Of a DNA stretch of 16,211 nt, positions 6,453 through 14,144 are shown piece by piece. Source of the stretch: an uncultured Treponema sp. (lineage in GTDB: Bacteria; Spirochaetota; Spirochaetia; Treponematales; Treponemataceae); contig CALDID010000307.1 in the NCBI GenBank assembly GCA_937901865.1, positions 1-16,211 of the forward strand. The letters run 5' to 3'. The translations under genes and the position numbers were made by a program. Each line of letters begins with the position of its first letter. Position 1 is the stretch's first letter. The notes under the pieces are model-generated. The model ran no database searches. It was not told where the DNA came from and saw only the letters and a list, made by a program, of their open reading frames with translations.

Positions 6453-7106
6453 ATGGCGAAAATTAAGCTGACGAAAAATGAGCAGAAAGCTCAGAAAGAT
6501 GCGCTGAAAATGTATCAGCGTTATCTTCCGACGCTTACTCTCAAGAAACAGCAGCTTCAATCAGAAATCAGAACCATTGACGCGAAAGCAAAAGCCGTCA
6601 GAGAACAGCGCAAGCATTTGGAAGAAGAATTTCAAGTGTGGATAGGTGTTTTTGGCGAAAAAGATGCTTTCAAGAGCGATATGGTTACTGTTCGCAACAT
6701 AAAGAAAGGCGTTGGCAATATTGCTGGCGTTACAATTCCCGTATACGAAGGCGCGGAGTTTAGCAGAGGGGATTACGATTTGTATAGTACGCCTCTTTGG
6801 ATTGACCTTGCTGCTGACCGTATGGAAAAGGCTCTTTCTTTAGACCTTGAAGCTAGTGTTCTTGATGAGCAGGTTAGGTTGCTTTCTATGGAGCTTCGCA
6901 CTACAACTCAAAGAGTTAACTTGTTTGAGAAAGTGAAGATTCCTGAAACAAAGAGCAATATTAAGAAGATTTCTGTTTACTTAGGCGACCAGCAAGTAAG
7001 TGCAGTTGTGCGTTCAAAGATTTCTAAGAAAAAGATTGACGCGCGCAATGCAGCAAATGCTTTGGCTGCAAAAGAAGCAGAAGATAATGAGGGGGCTGAA
7101 GAATGA
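6453..7106 (+). CDS. atpD: V/A-type ATPase subunit D (central stalk rotor)
   Basis: A 217-residue protein with the long antiparallel coiled coil of the rotor shaft. The N-terminal helix starts at about residue 6 (LTKNEQKAQKDALKMYQRYL) and the C-terminal helix includes LRTTTQRVNLFEKVKIPE, a recognised D-subunit signature. The tip domain lies between (about 65-125). It turns inside the A3B3 head and couples catalysis to the ring. The gap from atpB is 17 bases and holds GGAG/AGGGG sequence before the ATG. The 3' end overlaps atpI by ATGA. In other groups subunit F binds the base of D; no F gene is seen here. Confidence 0.95.
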   Translation: MAKIKLTKNEQKAQKDALKMYQRYLPTLTLKKQQLQSEIRTIDAKAKAVREQRKHLEEEFQVWIGVFGEKDAFKSDMVTVRNIKKGVGNIAGVTIPVYEGAEFSRGDYDLYSTPLWIDLAADRMEKALSLDLEASVLDEQVRLLSMELRTTTQRVNLFEKVKIPETKSNIKKISVYLGDQQVSAVVRSKISKKKIDARNAANALAAKEAEDNEGAEE

Positions 7107-9061
7107 TAGTTCCCATGAAAAAAGTGTTTCTTGTAGTTCAAGAAAATGGACTTAAAGATACACTAAAAAAACTTCGAAAGTTCGGGCTTGTTCATTTAGA
7201 ACAACTCGATGGTGCAAGTGAAAAACTTGACTCATTGAAGTCTGATTTGTCGCAAATACAGATTGCATATTCAATGCTGTCTGAGCAAAAAGTGGCAAAG
7301 GGAAGTGTAAAAGAAGTTGACACGCTTTCAATGGAAAAGGCTGTCGAAGTTGCAAGAAATGTTGTGAATCTTTCTGAGCAAAAGAAGACTTGTTTTGCGC
7401 AAATTGCTGCTGATACAGTGGAATTAGAGCGATATTCTGCATGGGGTGAGGTAATTCCTGTTGATTTCGCATATCTTAAAGAGAAGGGTATTCCGTTAAC
7501 TCTTTATGAGATTCCTGCTGATAAATATGCTCAAATAGACAAAGAAACTCGAACTTTGCTTGTCAGTAGAGATAAAAATCAAGCTAGATTTTTGTTGCTT
7601 GATGGGGTTGAAAATGGGGTGCACCCAGTTGGCTTACCACCTGAGGCATATCAAATTTCACTGCCGACTATTTCTACAAAGGAACTTTCTGAGCGCATAA
7701 AGAGCAATAAAGCAGAAATTGCAAAGATTGAAAAAACTTTGCTTTCTGACAGTTGTTATGTTCCTGCCTTAAAAAAGACTCTTGATACCTATGAAAAGGA
7801 AATAGAGTTTGAGAATATTTATTCGGGCATGGGTAAAGATGTAGCTGCTGTTGATTCTACAATGCCTCTCGGTGCTTTGGCGTGGGTAACAGGATATATT
7901 CCGACTAGCGATTTGCCAGCTTTGCAAAACGAAGCAAAGGCTCAGAATTGGGCTTTGATGGCTGATGACCCTGCTGAAGACGATGAGAATGTTCCGACAA
8001 AGTTGAAGAATAATAAATTGGTCGGTTTGATTTATCCTGTTTCTGACTTCCTTGGAACAGTTCCTGGGTATCATGAATACGATATTTCTAACTGGTTCTT
8101 GTTGTTCTTTACGATATTCTTTGCGATGATTTTTGGTGATGCAGGTTATGGATTCTTATTAACGGCTATTGCTGTGTTGGGAATTGTTTCTGCTGCATCG
8201 AAGAAAAAGAACCCTGCTCCTGTTATGAGTTTATTGCTTTTGATAGGTGTAACTACAATTATTTGGGGTACATTGACTTGTACATGGTTTGGTCTTAGAC
8301 CAGAACAACTCCCTGATTGGATAAAGGGCTTGTCGCTTCCTGCTGTATCGAATGTTTCTTCGGCGATGTCAGGAAATGTTCCGGGATATAGCTTTGAGTT
8401 GTCGTATGAGCTGTGGGTAAAAGAGAATCTTCAGATTTTCTGCTTCTCGCTTGCTCTTGTCCAGCTGTCTATCGCTCACTTAAAAGGCATTGCGCGCTAT
8501 CATAAGAGTGTTCGTTGCTTGGGCGAGTTAGGCTCTATGCTGATGCTTTGGGGTATGTATTATGTAGTCTTGAGCATGGTTGTTGATGGAAAAAGATTCC
8601 CACTTGGTGCAGAAGGAGCAGTTGTTGTTCCTGGAATCAACGTTCCGCTTCCGACATTGTGCATTGGGCTTATCGGCTTTGGTTTCTTCTTGAGCTTCGT
8701 CTTCTCAAATTATGCGGGAAGTGTTGTGGGAAGTATCCTCGAAAGCTGTAAGAATATTGTTTCAGTATTACTTGGCGTTGTCAACGTTTTTAGTGATATT
8801 GTTTCATATATCCGTCTTTGGGCTGTTGCTCTTGCGGGTAGTGCTATTTCTGATACTGTTAATACAATGGCAGGACCTATGCTTGGAAAGTTAATTTTCT
8901 TTATGGGTATTTTGCTTCTTGTGTTTGGTCACGGTTTGAATATGATTTTGAACGTGTTGTCAGTTATAGTTCATGGTGTTCGCTTGAATACGTTGGAGTT
9001 CTCAACGCATCTTGGAATGTCATGGTCAGGTTTCAAGTATAAACCGTTCAGCGAGCAGTAA
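7103..9061 (+). CDS. atpI: V/A-type ATPase membrane subunit I (a subunit, ion path)
   Basis: A 652-residue two-part protein. Residues 1 to about 325 form the cytosolic arm, with coiled-coil stretches near 35-110 and 195-240, that joins the peripheral stalks. From about 330 there are roughly eight membrane helices, beginning with NWFLLFFTIFFAMIFGDAGYG. The arginine needed for ion transfer to the ring is R571 in DIVSYIRLWAVALAGS, and the last helix pair contains FGHGLNMILNVLSVIVHGVRLN. The N-terminus MIVPMKKV is the standard start for the family. The start overlaps atpD by four bases. A 67-base gap with a hairpin separates it from atpK. Confidence 0.97.
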   Translation: MIVPMKKVFLVVQENGLKDTLKKLRKFGLVHLEQLDGASEKLDSLKSDLSQIQIAYSMLSEQKVAKGSVKEVDTLSMEKAVEVARNVVNLSEQKKTCFAQIAADTVELERYSAWGEVIPVDFAYLKEKGIPLTLYEIPADKYAQIDKETRTLLVSRDKNQARFLLLDGVENGVHPVGLPPEAYQISLPTISTKELSERIKSNKAEIAKIEKTLLSDSCYVPALKKTLDTYEKEIEFENIYSGMGKDVAAVDSTMPLGALAWVTGYIPTSDLPALQNEAKAQNWALMADDPAEDDENVPTKLKNNKLVGLIYPVSDFLGTVPGYHEYDISNWFLLFFTIFFAMIFGDAGYGFLLTAIAVLGIVSAASKKKNPAPVMSLLLLIGVTTIIWGTLTCTWFGLRPEQLPDWIKGLSLPAVSNVSSAMSGNVPGYSFELSYELWVKENLQIFCFSLALVQLSIAHLKGIARYHKSVRCLGELGSMLMLWGMYYVVLSMVVDGKRFPLGAEGAVVVPGINVPLPTLCIGLIGFGFFLSFVFSNYAGSVVGSILESCKNIVSVLLGVVNVFSDIVSYIRLWAVALAGSAISDTVNTMAGPMLGKLIFFMGILLLVFGHGLNMILNVLSVIVHGVRLNTLEFSTHLGMSWSGFKYKPFSEQ

Positions 9062-9098
9062 GCTCTCTGGGTTTAGCATAGAAAAGATTTTTTGAGAT

Positions 9099-9113
9099 AC
9101 TGCAAAGTGCAGT
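9099..9113 (+). promoter_or_regulatory. Hairpin directly upstream of the atpK ribosome binding site
   Basis: ACTGCA (9099-9104) and TGCAGT (9108-9113) pair perfectly around a 3-base loop. Three bases later comes the very good ribosome binding site AAGGAG (9117-9122), 6 bases before the ATG. This gap is the only sizeable one in the operon. A processed or protected 5' end here, together with the strong site, would raise production of the ring subunit, which is needed in about tenfold copies. TTGAGA (9092-9097) and TATAAG (9114-9119) flank the hairpin like a weak promoter, but transcripts from it would lack the ribosome binding site. Confidence 0.5.
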
Positions 9114-9128
9114 TATAAGGAGAAAACT

Positions 9129-9566
9129 ATGGATTTAGGACAGCTTGGTGCAGGTATTGTCATGGGTATTGCAGCTCTTGGTTCTGCTATTGGTATTGCT
9201 ATTGCAGGTCAGGCAGCTATTGGTGCATGGAAGAGATGTTATATGAACAATAAGCCAGCTCCGTTCATTTTAACAGTTTTTGCTGGTGCGCCTCTTACTC
9301 AGACAATTTACGGCTTCTTGCTTATGCAGACAATGAAGACAGCAGCAAATGCTGGTTCTGTTAACGGTGCATTCATGGTTGGTATTGGCTTATTCTCAGG
9401 TATTGCTATGGCAGCTTCTGCTATTGCACAGGGAAAGGCTGGTGCTGCTGGTAGCGATGCTTTAGGCGAGACAGGAAAGGGTTTTGCACAGTACATCATG
9501 GTTGTTGGTTTGTGCGAAACTGTTGCTTTGTTCGCAATGGTATTCTCAATGATTGTTTGTGCATAA
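9129..9566 (+). CDS. atpK: V/A-type ATPase ring subunit K (c subunit, probable Na+ binding)
   Basis: A 145-residue, very hydrophobic double-hairpin proteolipid with four membrane helices (about 5-33, 45-70, 78-101 and 118-143). It forms the rotating ring. The ion-carrying carboxylate is E130 in LCETVALFAMVF; the first hairpin has no carboxylate, typical of the V-type duplicated form. The residues that hold Na+ in Enterococcus NtpK have counterparts: T57 and Q58 in APLTQTIYGF, Y61, Q101 in AIAQGKAGAAG, and E130. This predicts sodium rather than proton coupling. Translation starts from a strong ribosome binding site behind a hairpin. It ends the operon, with an intrinsic terminator 20 bases downstream. 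Confidence 0.97.
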   Translation: MDLGQLGAGIVMGIAALGSAIGIAIAGQAAIGAWKRCYMNNKPAPFILTVFAGAPLTQTIYGFLLMQTMKTAANAGSVNGAFMVGIGLFSGIAMAASAIAQGKAGAAGSDALGETGKGFAQYIMVVGLCETVALFAMVFSMIVCA

Positions 9567-9586
9567 TTGTAGATAGCTTTTAATTT

Positions 9587-9627
9587 AAAAAGGCGGTTCT
9601 TATATAGAAGATAAGAGCCGCCTTTTT
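9587..9627 (+). terminator. Intrinsic terminator of the V-ATPase operon
   Basis: A 16-base-pair stem joins 9587-9602 and 9612-9627, with GC-rich core GGCGG/CCGCC, one G-U pair and a loop of about 9 bases. A run of five T ends the right arm. The left arm starts with five A, so the hairpin can also stop minus-strand transcripts. It begins 20 bases after the atpK stop. Confidence 0.92.
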
Positions 9628-9657
9628 GTGTTTAAAAGTGAAGCATAAATAAAAATA

Positions 9658-9687
9658 AAAAACGGTAGCATAAAAACTACCGTTTTT
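9658..9687 (-). terminator. Intrinsic terminator of the acyl-CoA synthetase gene (bidirectional)
   Basis: An 11-base-pair perfect stem joins 9658-9668 and 9677-9687 (ACGGTAG/CTACCGT core) with an 8-base loop. On the minus strand it lies 20 bases past the synthetase stop and is followed by a long T-rich tract. On the plus strand it also ends in five T, so it backs up the atpK terminator. Confidence 0.88.
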
Positions 9688-9707
9688 GTGGTTGCTTTAT
9701 TGAAATT

Positions 9708-11375
9708 TTACTGAGCTTGCTTATCTTTGTCGCGAATCTCAGCGTGGCGGATTTTTCCACTGATTGTTTTCGGCAATTCCTTAACAAACTCAAATACTCT
9801 CGGTTGTTTATAAGGCGCAGTGTGGTCTTTTACAAATTCCCTAATTTTCAGCTCAAGCTCTTTACATGCTTCAAACCCTTTTGCAAGCACGATAGTTGCC
9901 TTTACTGCTTGACCTCTCTTCGGGTCTGGAACACCAGTAACAGCACATTCCAAAACAGCAGGAATTTGCTGCAAAATACTTTCGACTTCAAAAGGGCTAA
10001 CTCGGTAACCAGATGTCTTGATTAAATCATCTTTGCGCCCGACAAAAGTAAAATATCCGTCTTCGTCTTTTTGAGCAATATCGCCTGTGTGGTATACGCC
10101 TCCTGAGAAGACCATGTTTGTCATTTCTTCATTGCGATAGTATCCAGAAAACAAACCAAATGGGTGCATTTTTGATACATCAATAACAATTTCACCCTTT
10201 TCGCCTGCGCCACATTCACTGCCATCATCACGAATAACTTTTATATTATATCCAGGTGCAGGCTTTCCCATTGAACCTGGCTTCACTTTCATTCCTGGAA
10301 AGTTTCCCATCAGAACAGTACATTCTGTTTGTCCATAAGCCTCGTGAAGTTCAAGTCCAAGTTTTTCTTTTATCTTGTTGAAAACTTCCGCATTTAATGC
10401 TTCGCCTGCAGTAACAACATATTGTAATTTGCTCAAGTCGTATTTATCGAGATTCTGACGAATCATATAACGATAAACTGTCGGAGGCGCACAGAAAGTT
10501 GTAACGCCATAGTCGGCAATGTGATGCAATAGCTTGTCAGGCACAAAAGTTTCCATATCATAAACAAAAACTGCACTTCCGCATAACCATTGACCGTATA
10601 ATTTGCCCCACATAGCTTTTGCCCAACCTGTTTCGGCAACTGTTAAATGTAAGCCATCGTCCACAACGTTCTGCCAATAACGCGCTGTAACAATATGACC
10701 GAGAGGGTAGGCAAAGTTATGTTGCACCATTTTCGGATTTCCGCTTGTGCCACTCGTGAAATATAATAGCATAACATCTGTATTCTTTGTGCTGTTTTCA
10801 CCAGTCGGACGAACAAACTCATCAGAATAGCTGTCAAAAGAAGAATGAAAATGTTCCCAATTATTGCGTGCTTCGCCAACAGTAACCAATTTTTGTACGC
10901 TTGGAGAATCTTTTATAGCTGTTTCGATTTCGTTTTGCACGCTGTCATCAAATGAAACAATCATCTTTATGTTTGCAGCATTTGTACGGAAAATGATGTC
11001 TTTTGCGAGTAACAAATTTGTCGCTGGTACAGCAATAGCTCCGATTTTGTGCAACGCCAAGATGAACCACCAAAACTCGTATCGACGGCGCAAAATCAAC
11101 ATAACAGCATCACCTTTTTTAATGCCATTGCTTACAAGATAATTTGCTGTTTTGTTTACGCACTGTGCCATTTCGGAAAATGTAAAAACTTTCTCATTAT
11201 TGTGGTCATCGCACCATACGAGAGCCTTTTTTTCTGGTGCTTCTTTTGCGTAACGGTCTACGACATCATAGGCAAAATTAAAATTCTCAGGAACTTCAAT
11301 TCTAAAATTAGCTTTCAAGTCCTCATAGTTATCATAATCACGATGTCCCGCTACAAAATCCTTGTAAATGTTCAT
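9708..11375 (-). CDS. AMP-forming acyl-CoA synthetase (medium-chain ACSM-like)
   Basis: A 555-residue cytosolic member of the ANL adenylate-forming superfamily. It activates a carboxylic acid with ATP to an acyl-AMP and transfers it to CoA. Motifs in order: phosphate loop YFTSGTSGNPK (205-215), ETGWAKAMWGKLYGQW (248-263), EAYGQTE (345-351), YHTGDIAQKDEDGYFTFVGR (428-447) with ribose-binding D432, the hinge region KDDLIKTSGYRVSPFEVE, and catalytic lysine K541 in PKTISGK. The tryptophan-rich central motif resembles medium-chain (ACSM-type) synthetases more than acetyl-CoA synthetases, which are about 100 residues longer. The exact acid substrate cannot be read from the sequence. A modest GAAGAG ribosome binding site precedes the ATG. 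No clear private promoter is visible in the 79 bases to the upstream tRNA gene. Confidence 0.92.
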   Translation of the reverse strand: MNIYKDFVAGHRDYDNYEDLKANFRIEVPENFNFAYDVVDRYAKEAPEKKALVWCDDHNNEKVFTFSEMAQCVNKTANYLVSNGIKKGDAVMLILRRRYEFWWFILALHKIGAIAVPATNLLLAKDIIFRTNAANIKMIVSFDDSVQNEIETAIKDSPSVQKLVTVGEARNNWEHFHSSFDSYSDEFVRPTGENSTKNTDVMLLYFTSGTSGNPKMVQHNFAYPLGHIVTARYWQNVVDDGLHLTVAETGWAKAMWGKLYGQWLCGSAVFVYDMETFVPDKLLHHIADYGVTTFCAPPTVYRYMIRQNLDKYDLSKLQYVVTAGEALNAEVFNKIKEKLGLELHEAYGQTECTVLMGNFPGMKVKPGSMGKPAPGYNIKVIRDDGSECGAGEKGEIVIDVSKMHPFGLFSGYYRNEEMTNMVFSGGVYHTGDIAQKDEDGYFTFVGRKDDLIKTSGYRVSPFEVESILQQIPAVLECAVTGVPDPKRGQAVKATIVLAKGFEACKELELKIREFVKDHTAPYKQPRVFEFVKELPKTISGKIRHAEIRDKDKQAQ

Positions 11376-11454
11376 ATTGATTAACTCTTCTTAGAAATGT
11401 TGTTACTTGCTTAGACACAAGGGATTAAAAAAGGTTGCAGAAAAAATAAAAAAA

Positions 11455-11525
11455 AGCGGTTGACGGGAGTCGAACCCGCCTCACAGGCTTGGGAAGCCCG
11501 GGTACTACCGATGTACTACAACCGC
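11455..11525 (-). tRNA. tRNA-Gly (anticodon CCC)
   Basis: The minus strand folds into a full cloverleaf. The acceptor stem is GCGGTTG with CAACCGC, the D arm is GTAC/GTAC, and the anticodon stem CGGGC/GCCTG (one G-T pair) carries loop TTCCCAA. The T arm is GCGGG-TTCGACT-CCCGT. The anticodon CCC (plus-strand GGG at 11491-11493) reads GGG glycine codons. The discriminator base is U, correct for bacterial tRNA-Gly. CCA is not encoded, so a nucleotidyltransferase must add it. A T-rich run starts right at the 3' end. Confidence 0.96.
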
Positions 11526-11538
11526 AAAAGATATTATC

Positions 11539-11567
11539 ATTATATAGAAAACACTTTTTTTGTTCAA
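11539..11567 (-). promoter_or_regulatory. Promoter of tRNA-Gly
   Basis: On the minus strand TTGAAC (11567-11562), a 17-base spacer and TATAAT (11544-11539) form a near-consensus promoter. The -10 ends 13 bases before the tRNA 5' end, leaving a leader of about 6 bases. Confidence 0.85.
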
Positions 11568-11620
11568 TAGATGTTTAATAGAAATAATCCTATTTATTCG
11601 ATTTTGTTCTTTGATTTTCA

Positions 11621-11652
11621 ACGATTAACTCTTTTTTAATCGTAGTTATCGT
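11621..11652. repeat. Overlapping inverted repeats between divergent promoters
   Basis: ACGATTAA (11621-11628) is an exact inverted match to TTAATCGT (11636-11643) across 7 bases. The same left arm, extended to 11630, also pairs with AGTTATCGT (11644-11652) with one bulged base. The element lies between the tRNA promoter and the plus-strand promoter at 11723, upstream of both start sites, so a protein-binding operator is more plausible than an RNA structure. Otherwise the 246 bases from 11526 to 11771 are AT-rich without other features. Confidence 0.35.
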
Positions 11653-11722
11653 TTTCGTTAGGGACATAAAAACTTTTTACAATTTTTTTGTGCTAATTTT
11701 TATAAAAACAGTGTGTAAATAT

Positions 11723-11751
11723 TTGATTTTCTTGCTAATCTGTACTATACT
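11723..11751 (+). promoter_or_regulatory. Promoter of the PilZ-comEC-rsmA operon
   Basis: TTGATT (11723-11728), a 17-base spacer and TATACT (11746-11751). The -10 ends 20 bases before the ATG at 11772, so the leader is only about 14 bases, with GAGG (11758-11761) at its very start. It diverges from the tRNA-Gly promoter. Confidence 0.65.
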
Positions 11752-11771
11752 TGTATTGAGGCTAGAAAAAA

Positions 11772-12992
11772 ATGTCTATCGTTTTAATTGTTATAATAAT
11801 ATTGCTATTATTAGCTATCCGATTGTCGGTTGTATTCAAAGAAAAAGTACAATTCTATGCGCAGGGATTGGATTTTCAATTTACAATAAAAGAGCTTTCT
11901 ATGCTTTGGAAACTTGCTCACTTTTGTGGCATAGAAGAACCTACTTCGCTTTATGTGTCGGTCGAGGTTTTAAATGATGCGATTGCGCATATGATTGAAT
12001 TATCTAAAGCTGATGGAACGCTTGAATCTCCACAAATACAAGATTTTTTATCGAAACTTTATAAGTATAGAACAAAAATTGAATTAAATGACATGAAGCA
12101 TAGAGGAATTACCTCTTCACGTTCTCTTGAAAATGGTCAAAAGGTTAATATTTTGCTTCGTGGAAGTGGCGTTTTTACTTCCGAAGTCATTAATAATGGA
12201 AGAGAATTAATTATTGCTGTACCGAAAAAAGATGGTGCAGTTTTGCATAGCGGTGATTTTTGGATTGGAAAGAATTTGAGCTTGTATTTGTGGCGCAAAG
12301 GTGATGCAAGCTATGTGTTTGATACAAGAGTTTTGAGTGCTGGCGTTTTTTTAAGTCGTTCGGTTATTTGTTTGGAACATTCTTCAAATCTTGAGCGCGC
12401 ACAAAAGCGGCAGACGATTCGCTGTAAATGTAATATTTTGGTAAACTTGTATATCCTTAAACCGTCAGACTTTATGACGATAAACTATTCTGCAGTTGAA
12501 AGTTTGCCAGGATATAAAGCGGCTTTAGAGGATATTTCAGAGGCTGGTGCACTCATCAAAATCGGCGGACGAGGATATCCTGATATGCATATAAAATTGC
12601 AGTTTGAATTGTGCGGAATGGTAATTCTGATGTATGGAATTGTTCGTTCTGTGGAGTTTGACGCAAAAGAAAATTTGTCGCATCTGCATTTAGAATGTAC
12701 TCACCTTGACGAATCTATGAAGAATACTATTTTGGGATATGTGTACAATATAGTACCGATGGAACAGAAAGAAAAAATCGACGCTATGAAGATGACTGAA
12801 AAAGACCAAAATATTGATATGGAAGAAATTATGCGGCAAGAGGACGCTCTTTTGCAAAATTTGCCAGGAAAAATGGCTCTTGACACAATGGCTGGATTAG
12901 ACGAAATGAGAGCGCAAAAGGCTGCAGAAAAAGAAGCTGAGAATAATAATTATCTTGATGAGATGAGCAAAGCGATAAGCGGAGAAGTATAA
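11772..12992 (+). CDS. Membrane-anchored PilZ-domain protein (probable c-di-GMP receptor)
   Basis: A 406-residue protein. A single N-terminal membrane helix (residues 2-16, nearly all Ile/Leu/Val) has no cleavage site and should anchor it facing the cytoplasm. Residues about 25-205 are a region I do not recognise, partly YcgR-like in position. The PilZ domain begins near 210 with RQTIR (213-217, the RxxxR motif) and DISEAGA (254-260, the D/N-x-S-x-x-G motif), both needed for c-di-GMP binding, and runs to about 327. A charged helical tail (about 330-406) ends the protein. It is first in an operon with an exported HEAT-like protein and ComEC; its TAA overlaps the next ATG. It may switch motility, envelope or DNA-related activity in response to c-di-GMP; the target is unknown. 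Confidence 0.82.
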   Translation: MSIVLIVIIILLLLAIRLSVVFKEKVQFYAQGLDFQFTIKELSMLWKLAHFCGIEEPTSLYVSVEVLNDAIAHMIELSKADGTLESPQIQDFLSKLYKYRTKIELNDMKHRGITSSRSLENGQKVNILLRGSGVFTSEVINNGRELIIAVPKKDGAVLHSGDFWIGKNLSLYLWRKGDASYVFDTRVLSAGVFLSRSVICLEHSSNLERAQKRQTIRCKCNILVNLYILKPSDFMTINYSAVESLPGYKAALEDISEAGALIKIGGRGYPDMHIKLQFELCGMVILMYGIVRSVEFDAKENLSHLHLECTHLDESMKNTILGYVYNIVPMEQKEKIDAMKMTEKDQNIDMEEIMRQEDALLQNLPGKMALDTMAGLDEMRAQKAAEKEAENNNYLDEMSKAISGEV

Positions 12993-14143
12993 TGATGTTA
13001 AAGCAAGTATTTTTGCCATTACTTTTTTTTAGCGCAACAGTGGCTTTTTCAGCGGATTATTATGTCGATTTTTTGAAAGGCGATATAAAGCAAAAGACTG
13101 AAGCCGTAAAAAAAAGCGCAGAAAATAAGAATGGCGGAATTGCATTGCAGTCATTAGAATTTTGCTGTCAATCATATCAGTTTTTGAAAAATGATAAAGA
13201 CCTTGAAACTCTTACAGCAGAAAGCGTTAAAATATTGCCGACGAATGAAAACTTTTCTAATGTGTTATCGAATGTATTTAATACGTTTGAGTCGGAATTC
13301 GTAAGAACTGCTATTGTAGATAATGTATCGAAGTATTCGGATAAAATGCTAGGAGAATCTTCTTCTAAGCCGATAGTATCTTCTGTTACGCAGTTTTTAA
13401 AAGAAAGTGCAAAAAAGGGGGATAGAGCGACGATTTTGCACGGAAAAATGATTGTTCTTATGGGCAAAGTCAATTCTGAAACTTCGTTTGATACTCTTTT
13501 TGAATGTTATGATAAAAATGTTTGGAAAGAATATGGCACTCTTTTAGAAACGTCGCTTGTGAATATGTCCGCAGTGTATAAAGATAAAGTGAAAGAGTTT
13601 ATCACTCGTGGCTCGCCTCGTCAAAAATTACTTGCTTTTAAAATTGCTAGTAGGCAATATGGGGAAGATTCTTATATTTCAGAGCTTGCAACAGACGCTT
13701 TAACAGAGTCTATATATAGTGTAGAAGATTTATCGAAAGTGGCAAATGAAACGATAGATTTGCAAATGGCGGCTATCGATGTTATTGTAAAAAAGAATTG
13801 GACTCAGGCTTGTGATTTAGTAACGAGATATTTTTCGTTGTCGCAACAAGAATATAATGCAGGGCTTTTGAATGAAACACAGTTTATAGGAGTGATAAAA
13901 GCTGTTGAAAAACTTGCTTCGCTTGATGCAGGAGAAACACTTTCTTCTTATCTAAATGTGTTAAATCACGATACGGAGCAGGGGAAGAATCCTTCTTCTG
14001 CGGTTGTTCTCGCTCTGATAAATTCTTTGGGTTCTTTAGGCGATAAAGTGGCTTTTGACTATCTTTTTAATGTGCAGCATTTGAATTATTCAGAAGAAGT
14101 TATTACTGCTGCACGGGACGCACTTGCAAGGTTGAAGCTGTAA
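12992..14143 (+). CDS. Exported HEAT-like repeat protein of unknown function
   Basis: A 383-residue protein with a signal peptide at residues 1-21 (Lys4, then VFLPLLFFSATVAFSA, cleavage likely before DYY), hence periplasmic or surface-associated. There is no lipobox cysteine. The rest is alpha-helical with repeated helix pairs. The last third (AVVLALINSLGSLGDK, then EEVITAARDALARLKL) resembles HEAT/PBS-lyase repeats, which usually serve as protein-binding scaffolds. The start at 12992 shares a base with the previous TAA; GGAG (12981-12984) is 7 bases upstream, and a second ATG at 12995 is equally usable. A run of eight T (13023-13030) falls within the signal peptide codons. No enzyme motif is seen. 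Context suggests a partner of the PilZ or ComEC proteins. Confidence 0.7.
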   Translation: MMLKQVFLPLLFFSATVAFSADYYVDFLKGDIKQKTEAVKKSAENKNGGIALQSLEFCCQSYQFLKNDKDLETLTAESVKILPTNENFSNVLSNVFNTFESEFVRTAIVDNVSKYSDKMLGESSSKPIVSSVTQFLKESAKKGDRATILHGKMIVLMGKVNSETSFDTLFECYDKNVWKEYGTLLETSLVNMSAVYKDKVKEFITRGSPRQKLLAFKIASRQYGEDSYISELATDALTESIYSVEDLSKVANETIDLQMAAIDVIVKKNWTQACDLVTRYFSLSQQEYNAGLLNETQFIGVIKAVEKLASLDAGETLSSYLNVLNHDTEQGKNPSSAVVLALINSLGSLGDKVAFDYLFNVQHLNYSEEVITAARDALARLKL

Positions 14144-14144
14144 A

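Noticed and set aside
9092..9119. Internal promoter for atpK (TTGAGA-N16-TATAAG)
   Set aside because: Its transcript would start within a few bases of the ATG and lose the strong ribosome binding site that overlaps the -10, so it is kept only as an alternative reading of the hairpin.
11690..11977. 95-codon open frame starting before the PilZ gene
   Set aside because: It crosses the promoter, overlaps the PilZ gene in another frame and has no motifs beyond chance hydrophobic stretches.
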